Positions 10,862 to 25,635 of a stretch of DNA of 64,000 nucleotides are shown piece after piece. A program made the translations under genes and the position numbers. The DNA comes from Synanceia verrucosa. Lineage: Eukaryota; Chordata; Actinopteri; Perciformes; Synanceiidae. The stretch lies in NCBI GenBank assembly GCA_029721515.1, contig CM056563.1:4542454-4606453 (forward strand), given 5' to 3'. How positions within the stretch are numbered: position 1 is the stretch's first letter; every line of letters starts with the position of its first letter. The notes beneath the pieces are model-generated. The model made no database searches, was not told the origin of the DNA, and saw only the letters and a program-made list of their open reading frames with translations.

Positions 10862-13800
10862 GTGTGTACACACACATATATATATATATATGTGTGTGTA
10901 CACACATATATATATATGTGTGTACACACACATATATAGATATATATATATATATCTATATATGTGTGTGTACACATATATATGTAAGAGACATAGTTTG
11001 AGAATGGGCAGCACGGTGTGCTTGAATGAGTGTGTTGCAGAGTGGGTGGTTCATGTAGGCGTGCGTGCGGAAGTGTGTGTGCGTAAAGGTGGCCACTCAC
11101 TGGTGTTACAGATGAGAAAGAGAGAGAGTCAGGGTTGGGAGTAGCTGTAATTTTTGTTGACCGCTACTCACTTATTTGCTCATTAATTTATCACCCTTTT
11201 ATCGGTTTAATCCTCTAGTTTGGATTTTCCATTCATTCATTCCTGTGCTGGTTTATTCACAATAAATACACTATTTGGATCTCAGCGGAGCCTATGTCAT
11301 ATTTTAATAGCGCGTCACAAATTGACCAACCTGAGGACCCAACCTACTCTCAGTAGCAAAAGGATTGTGTGCCGCAACATTTTGTCAACAAATGAAAATC
11401 ATCAAGCCACACCAAAGAACCAAGTCGTCGCGCACCGACTAGCCTGAGAACAAAGGAGCCAACACAGCTAAGTGCCACACCACGCCATCCATTTACCTGG
11501 GAGCAGGTAGGCCTGGACCTGTTAATGTTTGTGGATTAAGGAATCCGCTTAGATTGGAATGCATTGTGTCAAATGAGGACAATGTATTAAATGGTCATTG
11601 ATAGTGGCGCAACTTCTCTGTGTTTTTTTGGATTGTGATGTCTGGACGTTGTGGCATAAATAGGTGGCGGCTGATGTTGTCTAAAGGCCTGTTGCTGGTG
11701 GAAATGCTTGGATCGAATCTCCTCTGTCAATGAATTTAAATGCAATGTCTATGGATGGATTTGGATACGCTCTTGAATGAAATGTGATTGTGTTGCTTCA
11801 TACAAAATAGAATCTAATAGAAATGAGTCAAATAAATGCTGTTGCTGAATGTTCAAACATGGAACGTGAAAAGAGGGAAATCAAACTGACGGCCAAAGCT
11901 TTGGAAAATAAAATCCAACGGTTGCAGCATGAGCGCAAAAGTGCCGTTCATAAAATCAAAGAGCTTATTCCACAAATAAAAGCGCACATGAGGTCAAAAG
12001 AAAATGTATCTGAAATTCCCTCACAACAGAATAACTTGAATGCACTGTGTAAAAAGGCCACGGACCTGCACAACAAATTATTGCCACTGCTTTCTGATGA
12101 TGAAGATAAAAAACAAAACGAGTGGTTTTCTAGCATTATGGATTATAGTGATGCATTCCAAGAACAAGTGGAAAAATGGATAAAGGAAAATCCGCATGAA
12201 ACCTCAAATGAATTACCACTTCAGACGACTTCTGAGCAACTAACAAAGGAAAAAAAATATGAAGTAGAAATTCCTGTCGAAAAAAGCAAGGATTTGTCTG
12301 TTGTTGACACCCCAGTACCTGTTCCCACTGTAAAGGATCCTCAGGATGAGCTACAGCCCTGTGACAGCATCTCAAATGCATCCAAGAAATCACGCTCACA
12401 TCATTCCTCATCCTCATCATCAGGCTCATCTGCTCGTTTAAAAACGGAAGCAAACCTTGCAATTTTGGCAGCAAAACAAAAGGCATTAAAGGAAAAGCAT
12501 GCATTGGATGAAGAGGAGTTAAGGCTACGCAAAAGAAGAGAACAGCTTTTACTGGAGAATAAACTTGCTGAGGAAATGGCAAAACTAAGTGTTATAAAAT
12601 CACAAAGCAGTGTTGGCAGTAAATCAAAGTCAAAGGTTTCAGATGAGATAAACTCATACTATGAAAAGACATGCTCAAAAAAACAATTTAACATCAATGC
12701 CACAGAATTTGTCCCATCTCTGCCACTTAAACTAAAACCCAATGCAATGGAAACCACACAAACAACTGTGAAGCCTAAAGTCACTCACTTGCCTGACATG
12801 CAACATCTCCCAGGTCCTTCTTACATGGTACAACGTTATTTAAGGGCTCCTGAAGATCCTGTGACCAATGTTGCACAAACTGAGGCATCACAAAATGACA
12901 GTGTGCTGGACATAATGAGGAAACAAAATGAAATTTCAACACTCTTAATGCAACAACAATGCCTCTCAGCACTCCCAAAAAGGGAAATTCCCATTTTCGA
13001 TGGCAACCCACTCAAATACCATTCCTTTATTAAAGCATCTGAAAATGGAGTTGAACGAAACACCAATAACAACTGTGACAGACTCTACTTCCTTGAACAG
13101 TACACCAAAGGGCATGCAAAGGGACTAGTGAGGAGTTGTCAGCACATTGAGTCGGGCAGAGGATATGTGAAGGCGAAGGCTTTATTGAAAGAGCACTATG
13201 GCAATGAGCAAAAGGTGGCAGCAGCATACATGGAGAGAGCTTTGTCATGGCCCACTATTAAAACGGAAGACGTAAAAGCCCTCCAGGAGTACGGTCTCTT
13301 TCTGTGTGGATGCTGCAATGCAATGGAGGATGTGCAGTATTGAAGTGATCTGGACATACCCACAAATATGTTGGAAATCATTAAAAAACTGCCATACAAA
13401 CTTCGAGACCGCTGGCGATGCGACGCATGTGACCTGCAGGAAAAATACAACAGAAGAGCAAGGTTTATGGACATTGCCGACTTTGTTGAAAAACAGGTGA
13501 AAATCTTGGCAGACCCTGTGTTTGGAAACATTCATGACACTGTAATAACAGCTAAACAAATGAAACACAAACCTCCCCTTCGCTCAAGCGTCAGAGGAAC
13601 CAGCTTTGCTGCCACAGTGAATCATGTGGATGGAACAGCTCAACCTGTGAATAAAGCTGCAGATATAAAACCACTAGTCAAGAAGATCTGTCCCTGCTGC
13701 ACTGGAGGACACACATTGGATGTGTGTGCGTGGTTGGAAAAAATGGTACACAAACAGAAAATTGACTTCCTGAAGGAAAATGGTGCTTGTTTTCGCTGCT

Positions 13801-16800
13801 TGTGTATAGGACACGTTAGCAAAAATTGCCAAAGGAAGATTTCCTGCTCGAAGTGTGGCCAAAGACATCCAACTGTGCTTCATAAGGACAGTGTGGCAAC
13901 TGCAGAACCGGCTGAGAGAAGCATTCGGGTTACAACGGATGACACCGTTTCCAGTGGGTTTACAGGGGCTGGTGAAATGGCTTGAAAGCTTCCTATTGTG
14001 CCGATCCAAGTGAAGGCGAAGAAGGGCAATAAAATCATTCTCACATATGCCTTTTTGGACCAGGGAAGTACTGCAGTGTTTTGTACTGAGAGCCTGAAGC
14101 AGAAGCTCAGTTTGTCCGGGAAGAGGGCAAACATTCTTCTCAGGACCATGGGGCAGGAGAAGGTGGTTAGTAGCTACATCATGCCAGAGTTGGAGGTGGC
14201 AGCACTTGAGGATGACAGCTTCATTGAGTTGCCAAAAGCGTATACTCAGCTGTCAATGCCAGTTCATAAAGCAAACATACCCACAAATGAGGATCTGACA
14301 AGGTGGCCATATTTAAAACACATCTCCTTACCACAGATTGAGGCCGGAATCGAGTTGCTGATTGGAATGAATGTTCCACGAGCCATGAAACCGCTGGAGG
14401 TCATCCGCAGTGAGCATAATGGACCCTATGCTATAAGGACAGCACTGGGCTGGACGGTAAATGGACCACTGATAGGAAACGGTGGAGAGGCCAGTTACTG
14501 TGAGCAGCCAGTAACTGTGAACCGTGTATCCATTGTAAATTTGGATGAACTGTGGCGGCAGCAATTTAAGATGGACTTTCCAGAATCAGCTGTGGAGGAA
14601 CAAGTGAGGTTTATGGACATGGTCACAAAAGTCAGCCAAACATGTCAATGGTCACTACCAGGTTGCCCTGCCTTTGAAAAATTCAAACGTCAGCATGCCA
14701 AATAACAAGAAAGTGGTGGAGCAACGTCAAAACCACCTGAAGAGGAGGCTCCAGAGGGATCCAGTGTTTTACAGGGAGTATAACACCTTTATTAACAATC
14801 TACTTGATAAAGGCTATGCTGAAAGAGTTCCTGATGTAGAGCTGGAAAGAAATGATGGCAAGGTCTGGTACATACCGCACCATGGTGTCCACCACCCGAC
14901 AAAGGGAAAACTCAGAGTTGTGTTTGATTGTGGTGCGAGTTACAAAGGACAATCTCTGAATGAAGAGCTGTTGCAAGGGCCCTATCTAACCAGCTCACTA
15001 ATTGGTGTTGTGAATAGGTTCAGGAGGGAACCTGTGGTCATCATGGCTGACATAGAAGCTATGTTTCATCAGGTGCAAGTGCCCCCAGATGATGCTGATC
15101 TGTTGCGATTCCTCTGGTGGTCACAAGGAGACTTGAACCAAGCACCATGTGAATACAGGATGAAGGTATATCTTTTTGGAGCTACATCCTCCCCTAGCTG
15201 TGCCAACTTTGCCCTCAGGAAATGTGCAGAGGATTTTGGACATGAGCATACGGAGGAGACAGTGGACAAGCTGCAGCACTGCTTTTATGTGGATGATTGT
15301 TTGGTGGCGGTTGCAACGGAGGTGGAAGCAATGACCCTCTGTCATGAGCTCATGTCTCTGTGTGCCAAAGGGGGATTCTGTTTGACCAAGTGGTACAGCA
15401 ACAGATCTGAAGTGCTCAAGGCCATCCCAGAGCCCTGTAGAGCTAAAGGTGTGGAGCAGTTGGATCTGGACCGGGAGTTTGTGGCCATTGAAAGAGTGCT
15501 GGGTGTGGAGTGGTGCATCAAGTCAGACACCTTTAAATTCAAAATTTAAAGAAGAGGAGTTGGTTGGGATGACCCCATACCAGAGTCTGTTTCCAAAGAG
15601 TGGCTTAAGTGGGTGCAAGGGCTCCACCTACTGGATAACTTTGAGCTACCCAGATGTCTGAAACCTCTGGAATTTGGGGACGTTATTACTGCACAATTAC
15701 ATCATTTCTGCGACGCTTCTGAGGAAGGCTATGGTACAGTCACTTACCTGCTGTCACAGAACGAGCACCTCCAAAGGTACAGTGCTTTCATTATGGGAAA
15801 GGCTTGTGTTGCCCCACTGAAGACAGTTACAATTCCAAGAATGGAACTGATTGCTGCAACAATGGCCAGTCGCATGGATGTCCTGTGGAAGAAAGAGCTA
15901 CACATGAGTCTTCAAGAATCTGTGTTTTGGACTGATAGTGCTTCTGTGCTAAAATATATTAACAACGAAAGCACCAGATTTAAGGTGTTTGTTGCCAATC
16001 GTGTTTCGGAGATACTGAAATCATCTCACCCTGCTCAGTGGAGGTACATGGATACAGCTTCAAATCCAGCAGACACAGCATCCAGAGGGGTTAAAGTGGA
16101 AGCATTTCTGAAGGACCTTTGTTTCTTTGCCAACCTGAAACAGAATGGCCTGTGAACTCTGAGCCTGTGAATCAACTCCCCCAGGATGATCCAGAGGTGA
16201 AGAAAAGTGCTGTTGTCAATGCAGTACAAGCTGGAGAGGATCCCACTACTCATCTGATCCATCATTATTCCTCGTGGATCTGCTTAAAGAAAGATGTGGC
16301 ATGGTGGCTGAAATACAAGGAATGGTTGAGGTCCTGTATCAGGAAGAGGAAAAGGCTAACAGCCAACCAGAGTGAAAAGAGCATGCGGTAACAGAGAATT
16401 ATGGAGCAGGAAAAGTACACATTTAAAGGTGCAGCGGTCCTGGGAGCTCTTACAGTGGAGGACATTGACCAGGCTGAGTTGGCCAGTTTTGCCAGAGAGG
16501 AAAGTTTTTTGAGGAGCTCTCATGTCTGGAAAAGGGACAAAATGTCAAGAAAGGTAGTAACCTGTACAAGTTGTGTCCAAGGCTGGAGAATGGAGTCTTG
16601 CGTGTGGGAGGACGGCTTAGTAAAGCAGCATTGCCTTTGGAGTCTAAGCATCCTATCATTCTGTCTAAAGACCTTCATATTTCTACCCTGTTGCTGAGAA
16701 ATATACATCAAGAGGTAGGACACAGCGGCCGCAACCACATGTTGTCCAAGCTCAGGGAGAAATACTGGATGACAGGAGCAAGCACTGCTATTAGGAGAGT

Positions 16801-19800
16801 TCTGTCTAACTGTACCATCTGCAGAAGACTCACTGCCACTCCAGTGTGCCAGCAGATGGCAGACTTGCCCACAGACCGACTCAAGCTTGATGAACCTCCA
16901 TTCACTTGTGTAGGAGTCGACTATTTTGGACCCATCGAAGTGAGGAGCAGGAGGAGTACAGTGAAGCGGTATGGTGTCCTATTTACCTGTCTTGTATTGA
17001 GAGCTATTCACATTGAAGTGGCACCTTCTCTGGACACTAACTCCTTCATAAATGCACTAAGGCGCTTTATAGCCAGAAGACGACAGGTCCGCGAGCTGCG
17101 TTCTGATAATGGGACAAATTTTGTGGGTGCAGAACGTGAGTTAAAAACAGCAATTGCGCAGTGGAACCAGGCACAGGTGCATGATGTGTTACTCCAAAAG
17201 GGCATTAAGTGGACGTTCAACCCCCCTGCTGGATCACATCATGGAGGAGTGTGGGAAAGGCTTATCAGATCAGTGAGGAAAGTTTTGAACTCCACTCTTA
17301 AAGTACAATGCTTGGATGAGGAGGGACTCCACACAGTTCTCTGCGAAGTGGAAGCCATTATTAACAGCAGGCCCATCACCAAGGCCTCCACCGATCCCAA
17401 CGACCTGGAAGCACTGACGCCGAACCATCTGTTACTGCTTAAATCCCAGCCTTCATTACCACCTGGAGAGTTCCAAGCAGCCGACCTGTACGCACAGAGA
17501 AGATGGAAGCAAGTCCAGTACATATCTGATTTGTTCTGGAAGCGCTGGACAAAGGAGTACCTGCCTCTGTTACAGGAACGGCAGAGATGGACTGGGGTCC
17601 AGAGGAACCTTGTTGCAGGAGACCTAGTTTTGCTTATGGACAGTACCGCACCTCGTAATTCTTGGATTATGGGACGTGTCTTGCAAACTTTTCCAGATCG
17701 CAATGGATTTGTGCGTCAAATTCAGATTAAGACAAGAACCAGTTGCTTGGACAGACCCATATCCAAGGTGTGTTTGTTGCTGGAGAAGGAGGAGGCAGCA
17801 TAAGGACGTTGCTGACCTCTATATGGACTTTGTGTTTTCTGGACATGACCTGGACTTTGCACTAATCGGTCATAGAGATGACCAGAAGAAGGAATATTTG
17901 GTGTAATGACTTATGCATGGACTTGAATAATTTATTGGACATTTACCTTTTTTGAAATTGATATGATGATTTATTATGTCTCGTATTGTGTTTTGATATG
18001 TGAATTATTATGTGGGACCTAATAATTAGGGGCTGGTGTGTAAGAGACACAGAGTTTGAGGATGGGCAGCACGGTGTGCTTGAATGTGTGTGTTGCAGAG
18101 TGGGTGGTTCATGTGGGAGTAGGCGTGCGTGCGTGCGGAAATGTGTGTGCGTAAAGGTGGCCACTCACTGGTGTTACAGATGAGAAAGAGAGAGAGTCAG
18201 GGTTGGGAGTAGCCGTAATTTTTGTTGACCGCTACTCATTTATTTGCTCATTCATTTATGACCCTTTTATCGGTTTAATCATATAGTTTCGATTTTCCAT
18301 TCATTCATCCCTGTGCTGGTTTATTCACAATAAATGCACTATTTGGATCTCAGTGGAGCCTATGTCATATTTTAATAGCGCGTCACAAATTGACCAACCT
18401 GAGGACCCAACCTACTCTCAGCAGCAAAAGGATTGTGTGCCGCAACAATATATATATATACATATATACGTGTATATGTATATATGTATATATATGTTTT
18501 TTTTGACTGCTCTGCTCTAGAGGCCGCTTTTGGTTTAAAGATTAAGGCTAGTGTAATGCAATTTCCATTACACTAGCCTTAATCTTTAAACCAAGTGCTT
18601 CATGAAGCTTCATTTGTCCATCGTTAGTAGTGGGTATCAATTTTTAACAGTTACCTGGTTGAGCGGGTCATAGTCAATGCAAGGATCCATCCTTCTTCTT
18701 CACATAGAACAAAGAGAGCGTGTAGAGCTGCCCTTTAGGGATGGTGGCGTTGAACCAGGTCGAACCAAGGGTTTAAAGCAGTTTTGTTCTACAACCATCT
18801 AGAGCAGTCAAAAAACATCACGAGTGCTTCAAGAAGCTTCATTTGTCCATCACTACTTATAGCCAGGAACAGATGACGCCGGAGAAAAAGGTGGGGATCG
18901 CACAGATGGCGAAGCTGCTGCTCCGGTTCCGGACAACAAAATATGGTTAACATTATATTTGCCATACATCTAAATGCTAATTCTGATTTCTGACATGTCT
19001 GAATTTTATAGATCAGTAGACAAATTAGGAAAGTAACTTTTGGATTAACCTAAAATGAAAATAGTGAAGTTAATGGCAACATCACATTAGATCAAACACT
19101 TGATTACCTCAGCATCACTTGTCTCGTGTATTTGTGTTTGTGTGCAGGTGTCTTTCTGTTGCCTTACTGTTTCTTTGCTGTGCTGTGTGGTGTGCCACTC
19201 TTCCTGCTGGAGACTGTGATTGGTCAGTACACACAGGAGGGCTCCATGACCTGCTGGGCCAAGCTCTGCCCACTGGCACAGGGTAATCACATTACATTTA
19301 CTGTATTTAATGTTGAATATACCGAATACATTATGTCATTCAAAACTGACTGGAACTAAAAATTAACTTCTGTGGTGAGATTCCGGGAGTAAAAATCCTT
19401 TAACCGATCAAAAACTCAGTATCAGTGTTGTCACACTGCTCATTGGTCATGACTGTATCACCACCATCATCAGTACTCTTTAACAACTCTTTAACACACA
19501 TTACAATACCTCTCTTTACTTTTCATTTCAGCTATCAAATGCAAATGAATCTGGAACAATAACAGCAGTGTGTGTACATCCTAAACTATCTGTATTTATT
19601 ATCTATACAAACACTTGAAAAACAACAAGAACAACAACTGTCCAATTAAATATCCAGTCTGTCTGGCTTGAGTGTACAGAGGTGTCTACGTGTCAGTGTG
19701 AGAAGGTCTATCCTTTTGATCCCAGAATTCACTGTTTCACCATGAGATGCTGTGGAACTGTCTTTCTCTGAGCCTATATCATGATGGGCACCTGATCTGG

Positions 19801-22800
19801 TCTATGGATAACATGCCTGCCAGTCAGTTTAACAGCTTACGAGACTGGGCAACATTTCTTCATAAAACTGTTTGTATGATATGTTATGAAGTTTTTTCTC
19901 CCGTCCTATTTTTTGCATGTTTATGCCCAGAAAAAAAGGCAGTTTCCACTCTTTATGTGCATTAAGTGAGCTCAACACTGATGACGGTAGACAACAGGAA
20001 GAACTTAATTCTGCTTGCCTCCATCACTCTGTGTGGCTCTCCAGTCGTCTCTGATGGAAGATTGCAGCCAATCACCTTCTCTCCAGGACCTGCAGCAGAA
20101 ATTGTAGCCCACCCTGGACATGAACTGCTTCAGTCCCTCCCCTCTGGCAGGAGGCTGATCATTACGACCGCAACCTCATGCCATAAAATCAATTTCTTTC
20201 CCACGGCAACATCAACAAGGCCCACGGTCCACCATGCCTCTACTAGCTTAATTTCTGAACATTGCACATTTCTGTACAGTTTTTTGTATCATTTGTTGCC
20301 ACATAATCAGAGTTTCTGCATTCATATTTTTTCTTAGTCACTTTATGATATTTTGGTTTTTATCGCTGTGTTGTGTCTACATGTTACGTGTTTATATGTT
20401 TAGGTGTCATGCACCTAGATACCAAGCCATATGCAACCATCCATTCATCTGCTTTCTACTGCTTATCCTCCTACCCAGAGAGAACCCACAGAGACACAGG
20501 GAAAACATGCAAACTCCACACAGAAAGACCTCAGACTGGGAATTGAACCCGATACTTTCTTGCTGTGAGGCAACAGTGCTAACCACTGCACCACTGTGCC
20601 ACCAATGTTCAAACTTACTTGGCAAAAAAAAATGTTTCTGATTCTCTGTCTCCAGGGACTGGATACTCTATCATTGTGATCCAGCTTTATTCCACGTTCT
20701 ACATGATTATCCTGGCCTGGGCCCTCCTCTACCTCATCTACTGTTTCAGACACCCTCTGCCCTGGGCCACCTGTACCAATCCCTGGAACACAGGTCAGCA
20801 TGAGATAAGACTGGTTGGATGTACAGCAAATGAAAAAAAAAACTTTTTAAAAGATCTCTGTTTTACATTAATACACGTTGTTATTTCTGTCAGACACGGT
20901 TCCCCTTTATATTGATCTAATGGTAACTCAACATGCTGGTCATGTCTGAATGGACTTTGGTCAATTTTATGTTGAAGTCATGACAGCCAGATTACCAGGT
21001 CAAAACATTAGTGTATGACTTTTATCAAATTAAAAGCTGACCACAGTAGTACAATGTTAAATATGCACAGAGAAGTAGGTATTGAATACCACCTTCTAAG
21101 TTCTCTGTAATAAATTATTTTATTTGCAAAGAAAATTGCATCAGTTTAATAAACTATGAAACACAGTGACTATTGAGGAGATTCAAAATGGTGGATGCCA
21201 TTGTAGCTGAGCTACTTTACTTTTATTCAACCTCTTCTCTCAGAGGAAACTGTTCCATCAAAGGGACATGATGTACAGATAGTTATGAGTAAAACATGAG
21301 TTGATAGTACATTTTTGGAATGAAATGAATAAACAGACTGTCCTGTAAGCGCCTCAACACACAGATGAGTTCTCTCAATAGAGTGCTGTAGGAATGAGTC
21401 CCAAAACCCTACAATTGTTTTGCTCTACCTCATAATAGGTCATGAATTTCATTGTATTATTAGTGTCTAGTAAACTATTACTTGAGACAACTGAACATGA
21501 TCAAGCTGAAGATAAGTCTGCTGTAGCATTACTATGTCTAATTTCAGAATTTAAAAACACACAGTGTGTAAGGCAGCCTGACCAGCCCAAGAAATAGATC
21601 AGTATGAATGGATATGATGTTGAGCTGCAGAACTCCTTTACTGAACAAGGCAGCTGTATGCAACGCTGTTTGTAGAGTGTGCGTAGATTACAGTGGGAGG
21701 ACCTCCTCTTGCCTGTAGGTTTGGGAGATGCACTCACAAAGCCATGCCGCCTGCTGTACGCATGAACAGTTTGGGAAGCCAGATAGAAGCTGTGCTTTCA
21801 GGATGAAATACCAATGCACAGACTGGACAATATAACAGATGCAACTCGACCTCCCTATTTCCAGCATGGGGTGGAGGATAAGAAGCTGACAGTGGAAGCA
21901 GCAAAATGCTCCAGCAGCTCAAGGGGATCATTTGCATTACTGGTTACATCACTGTAGTTAACCGATTTTCAAGTACTGTATAAAATAGAAATTAATAATT
22001 AATCAATGTATTTGTTTGCCTTTCTCTCTACAGACAGATGTGTGGACCTCACCTCCACAGCCTGGGCTGCAATACAAACTCACAACCTGACAGTAAACTG
22101 GACATCTAGAAATCTCACCAAGTCTTCAGTCTCTGAGTTCTGGGAGTGAGTACCACCCTTAACTTGCCCCTTAGTGCATTCTTGCTTATCTGGAGGAGAG
22201 TAGAGGCCAGTTTCCCCAAAATCACCAGTTTTTGTCCAGATTCCGTTTGTTTTGCTCTCTATTCGCGATTGTATCCACTTCCTGCTTTGATCTCTGTAGC
22301 GTATACCGTCTCTTTATATCCCGACTACAAATCCCAGAAGCCCCAATATTACTCACAGGCTGTGTGAGAACACTCTTTTGTCCCTGCTGCTGAGAAAAGG
22401 AAAGATGTATCTATACATTTATGGCACACAAGTGCTCTATTTTAAAGGACGTAAATATACAGTACATTCTTGACACTGAAAGAGTTAAAGATATCATTTG
22501 ACTAAAGAGCTTGCACATACTCGTGGATTAACCACTACAGAAACATCAAAAAATATTTTGGTAATCAGCGATACTGTTAATTTAGGGCAGTGATGACAAA
22601 CACCTTACACTGGTGAGCTCATACATTTGTTAAGCACTGTTTTGTACATTCTGTTTTGTTGTAAAACATGATAATTCTTCTGGTGTCCCCGTGCAGGAGA
22701 GGAGTGTTGTCCATGTCTGGAGGAATAGAGGAGGTCGGTACAGTACAGTGGGAGCTGCTGCTGTGTCTCCTGGCCTGCTGGGTGACCTGCTATTTCTGCA

Positions 22801-25590
22801 TCTGGAAAGGGGTCCGATCCACAGGAAAGGTCTGTGAACACTGATGTGAGGATTCAAGGGCCACCTGTCTCCTATATATTTCATGGATTATGTACTGCCA
22901 TTTGCATTTGACAAATGTGTTTTGAAATAGGAGACATGACAAGGAGAACGGTTTTGTGTCTTGCATCTCTGGTGTTGGTAGGTTAGGGCTACAAAACACT
23001 TTATAGTTCAGAGAATGTCAATGCCTTTAGTTGGATATTGAGGGTTAGGGTTATGAACCATGAAACCAAGCTGAAGTTTGTCCCCAGGCAGTTTTTCTTT
23101 GCACACTTTGGGTGACCAATGAAAACAAGGCAACAAACATTAGCCATGTAATGACATTTTACTGTACCCAAAACTGCCCTATGTCCCCGATGGAGTCGAC
23201 AGTTAAATCGGCCATTGCTTTGCATGGGACGTCTAAAAACAAATTCGAACTCTGATTTCCCTCTGAGGTTTCCCAGTCATCCTTAAAATTGGGGGGTACC
23301 AGCAGGTCACCGGGACCCACCTAAAGCCACCCCCACTTCCAGTACAGAAAATAAACAGGGTCCAGGCTGTTGGTCTGAGATGGGACCCCCGAGATTGTAC
23401 ACTTCAAATCCTTTGCAGCAGTTGCAGTGGATACAGTACCTTTACACCAGGGTTGGTTTCGCCCACAGTTGGCCGAAGAGGATGTGGTGGTGTGGACAAG
23501 ATCTATCAGCCCATGTTTGAACCGCGCACCTGTGGCCATCATGTCAAAAGTTATTAGTGAAAAACCCCAAAGTAGCACCCCGCGCACACCTTCCTGGAGG
23601 GTGACTCTGCCCAGGAAGATGCAATATGTACAAGTTGTACATTTTTGGAATGATGTATCTGACTTTCCTGTCAAAACTTATGAGCTGGCAAGCACTGTCA
23701 AAAGGTTAATGAATCAGAGTGAATCTGAAGACTGTTTTTTTTTTGTTGTTTTTTTTTTGCCATAACCTGATCATTCACCTTCTTCAGGAGCAGCTGCTCA
23801 TGAGATTTTAAAAGAATGCATTCCATCCATTTTTTTTTCAAATCCACCTCACTGAATGTTGCCCATTGAGCATTCAGTGCAATTTTCAGCCTCCCAAACA
23901 GTGGACCTCTGGAGATATAAAAGGTCAAAAATCCATCAGCTGGAAATGTACAATATTTACACATTAATATCTCCATAACCAAAAATTTTCCAGAAAGCCA
24001 CAGAGCCTTCTTACAAGTGTTCAGATACGCAAAAAAAGGCCAGGGGGATTGGGTTATTGCTAGTGTTTTCTAGAGGGCCTTTAATTATGTTGTTTGACAT
24101 CGGTGCATCAAATTCCATGCCTCCAACACCTTTGTTGGGGGGTGGCCACGTGCAATGCAAAAAAAACAGGCGCCTGCAGTGAAGTACTCAAAGAGGACTG
24201 AGGAAATTTGGAATCAATTTGCTCCGTGGGAGAGCGACCGCTCCCCAAAAAGTGCATTTTGGGACAGCACGAATATCAAATTAACTGCCATTCAAAAAAA
24301 TGCTTTTTTTCCTCAGGCTCCCATGGGGGCCCCAGAGCTTCAGGGGTGTCTCCCCTAGAGGAGAGGAGAAATAAGCCCCTAAAAGCAAAGGGAAAAAAAG
24401 GGAAAGCAGCCAACTACGATCCAGAACAAATGGTGATTTTTTTTTTTTTTTATTCACAAAATTAAGAAGGCAGGAATGCGATTTGGAAGAACAATAACTT
24501 AGTGCAAGATGCTCCAATCCTGCCAGGACCTTTATGGATGGGTCCGTCTGCACCCGCAGACATGACCATCCTGGCCTGGGGGCAAAATTCCCAAGTGTGC
24601 ACCCAAACTGGTCTGGGGCCCCATAGCTATGTTCATGGCCCAGAGGGCATGCCGACTTTAAGACACCTGGGACGCTTGTACAATTGGACACCGTTTGGAC
24701 ACTGTAATCATGCCCCCCAGAAAGCCGTCTGGTGCTCTCCCCTGCCCAATGGCAGGAAATTCCCATTCATTTTTTGGCAAAAAATGAGGATTCCCTTGCA
24801 TACTGATGCTTGCATCACAAATTAGAAATTTGCCTCAGAGGACTTTACAATATGTCCAGGATATGACACCCTCTGTCCTTTACAGTTGTAAATTGTAGTG
24901 CCCACATTTTGGGGGTAACCATCTTGCAGAACACTTTATTTATTGTATATTTTCTCATTTGTCTGATAGTTACCACATGATAGTATTACCTTTTGGTTTT
25001 GTTTCTGTTACTGACAGCATTGTTTGAGAGATGCAGTGACAGGATATGGCCAACAATGTTAAATAGCTCCTGAAATTTTCAGGTGGTGTATTTCACGGCT
25101 GTGTTACCCTACATGACGCTGGCCATTCTGCTGATCAGGGGGGTGACGCTGCCAGGAGCCTGGCAAGGTGTGGTCTACTACCTGTATCCAGATCCTTCTC
25201 GCCTGGCAGACCTTCAGGTGCAATACATCATGCGGCTTTATAGTGTCATGTTTGTTTGAGAGATAACATTTTTTTCTTTGTTTCACATTGTCGATACATT
25301 GATTTCATACCGATGACAATAACTGAGTGAAGCAGGAATGAGTCCTAATGAGTTCTGTTCATCAGGTGTGGATGGAGGCTTGTGCTCAAGTCCTCTTCTC
25401 TTATGGTGTTGGAGCAGGAACCCTGATCACACTGGGAAGCTACAGCAAAGTCAAGAACAACTGTTTTAAGTAAGACATGCAGTCAGTAGTTCCATATTGT
25501 GGAAGTTGTGTTGCTGGAATTTCTGTCCTAACAATATATTTTTAGTTTGTCTGTTTGACTCATTGTGGTGGTCCCAAATGGGGTTAAAAT

Positions 25591-25635
<45 letters not shown>

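Larger units (their letters stand above)
10983..18447 (+). mobile_element. BEL/Pao LTR retrotransposon with both LTRs, inactive
   Basis: 7465-bp element with two LTRs (397 and 409 bp), each beginning TGTAAGAGAC and ending GCCGCAACA, and a 5-bp target duplication ATATA (10978-10982, 18448-18452), although within a TA microsatellite that match is weak evidence. Internal order is gag with zinc knuckles, aspartic protease, reverse transcriptase, RNase H, integrase, which is diagnostic for BEL/Pao. The reading frame is broken by in-frame TGA at 13341 and 13983, frameshifts near 14630 and 16120, a deletion at 15547 and stops near 16390. It sits in the sense orientation in intron 1 of SLC6 copy A, separating exons 1 and 2. 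Confidence 0.93.
19283..20655 (+). other. SLC6 copy A intron 2
   Basis: The first about 110 bp are shared with copy B. An L2-type LINE tail lies near 19985-20240 and a truncated SINE at 20437-20604. The stretch 19400-19980 holds nothing I recognise. Confidence 0.6.

Noticed and set aside
10690..11000. Overlapping ORFs on both strands rich in YIYIY and THIY
   Set aside because: They are translations of the (TA)n/(GTAC) microsatellite; the same holds at 30726-31083 and 44012-44284.
12136..12582. 148-codon minus-strand ORF inside the BEL gag region
   Set aside because: Shadow of gag in antisense; no motif.
23321..23765. Opposed ORFs of 112-117 codons in intron 5
   Set aside because: Overlap each other antisense within a repeat region and show no domain.
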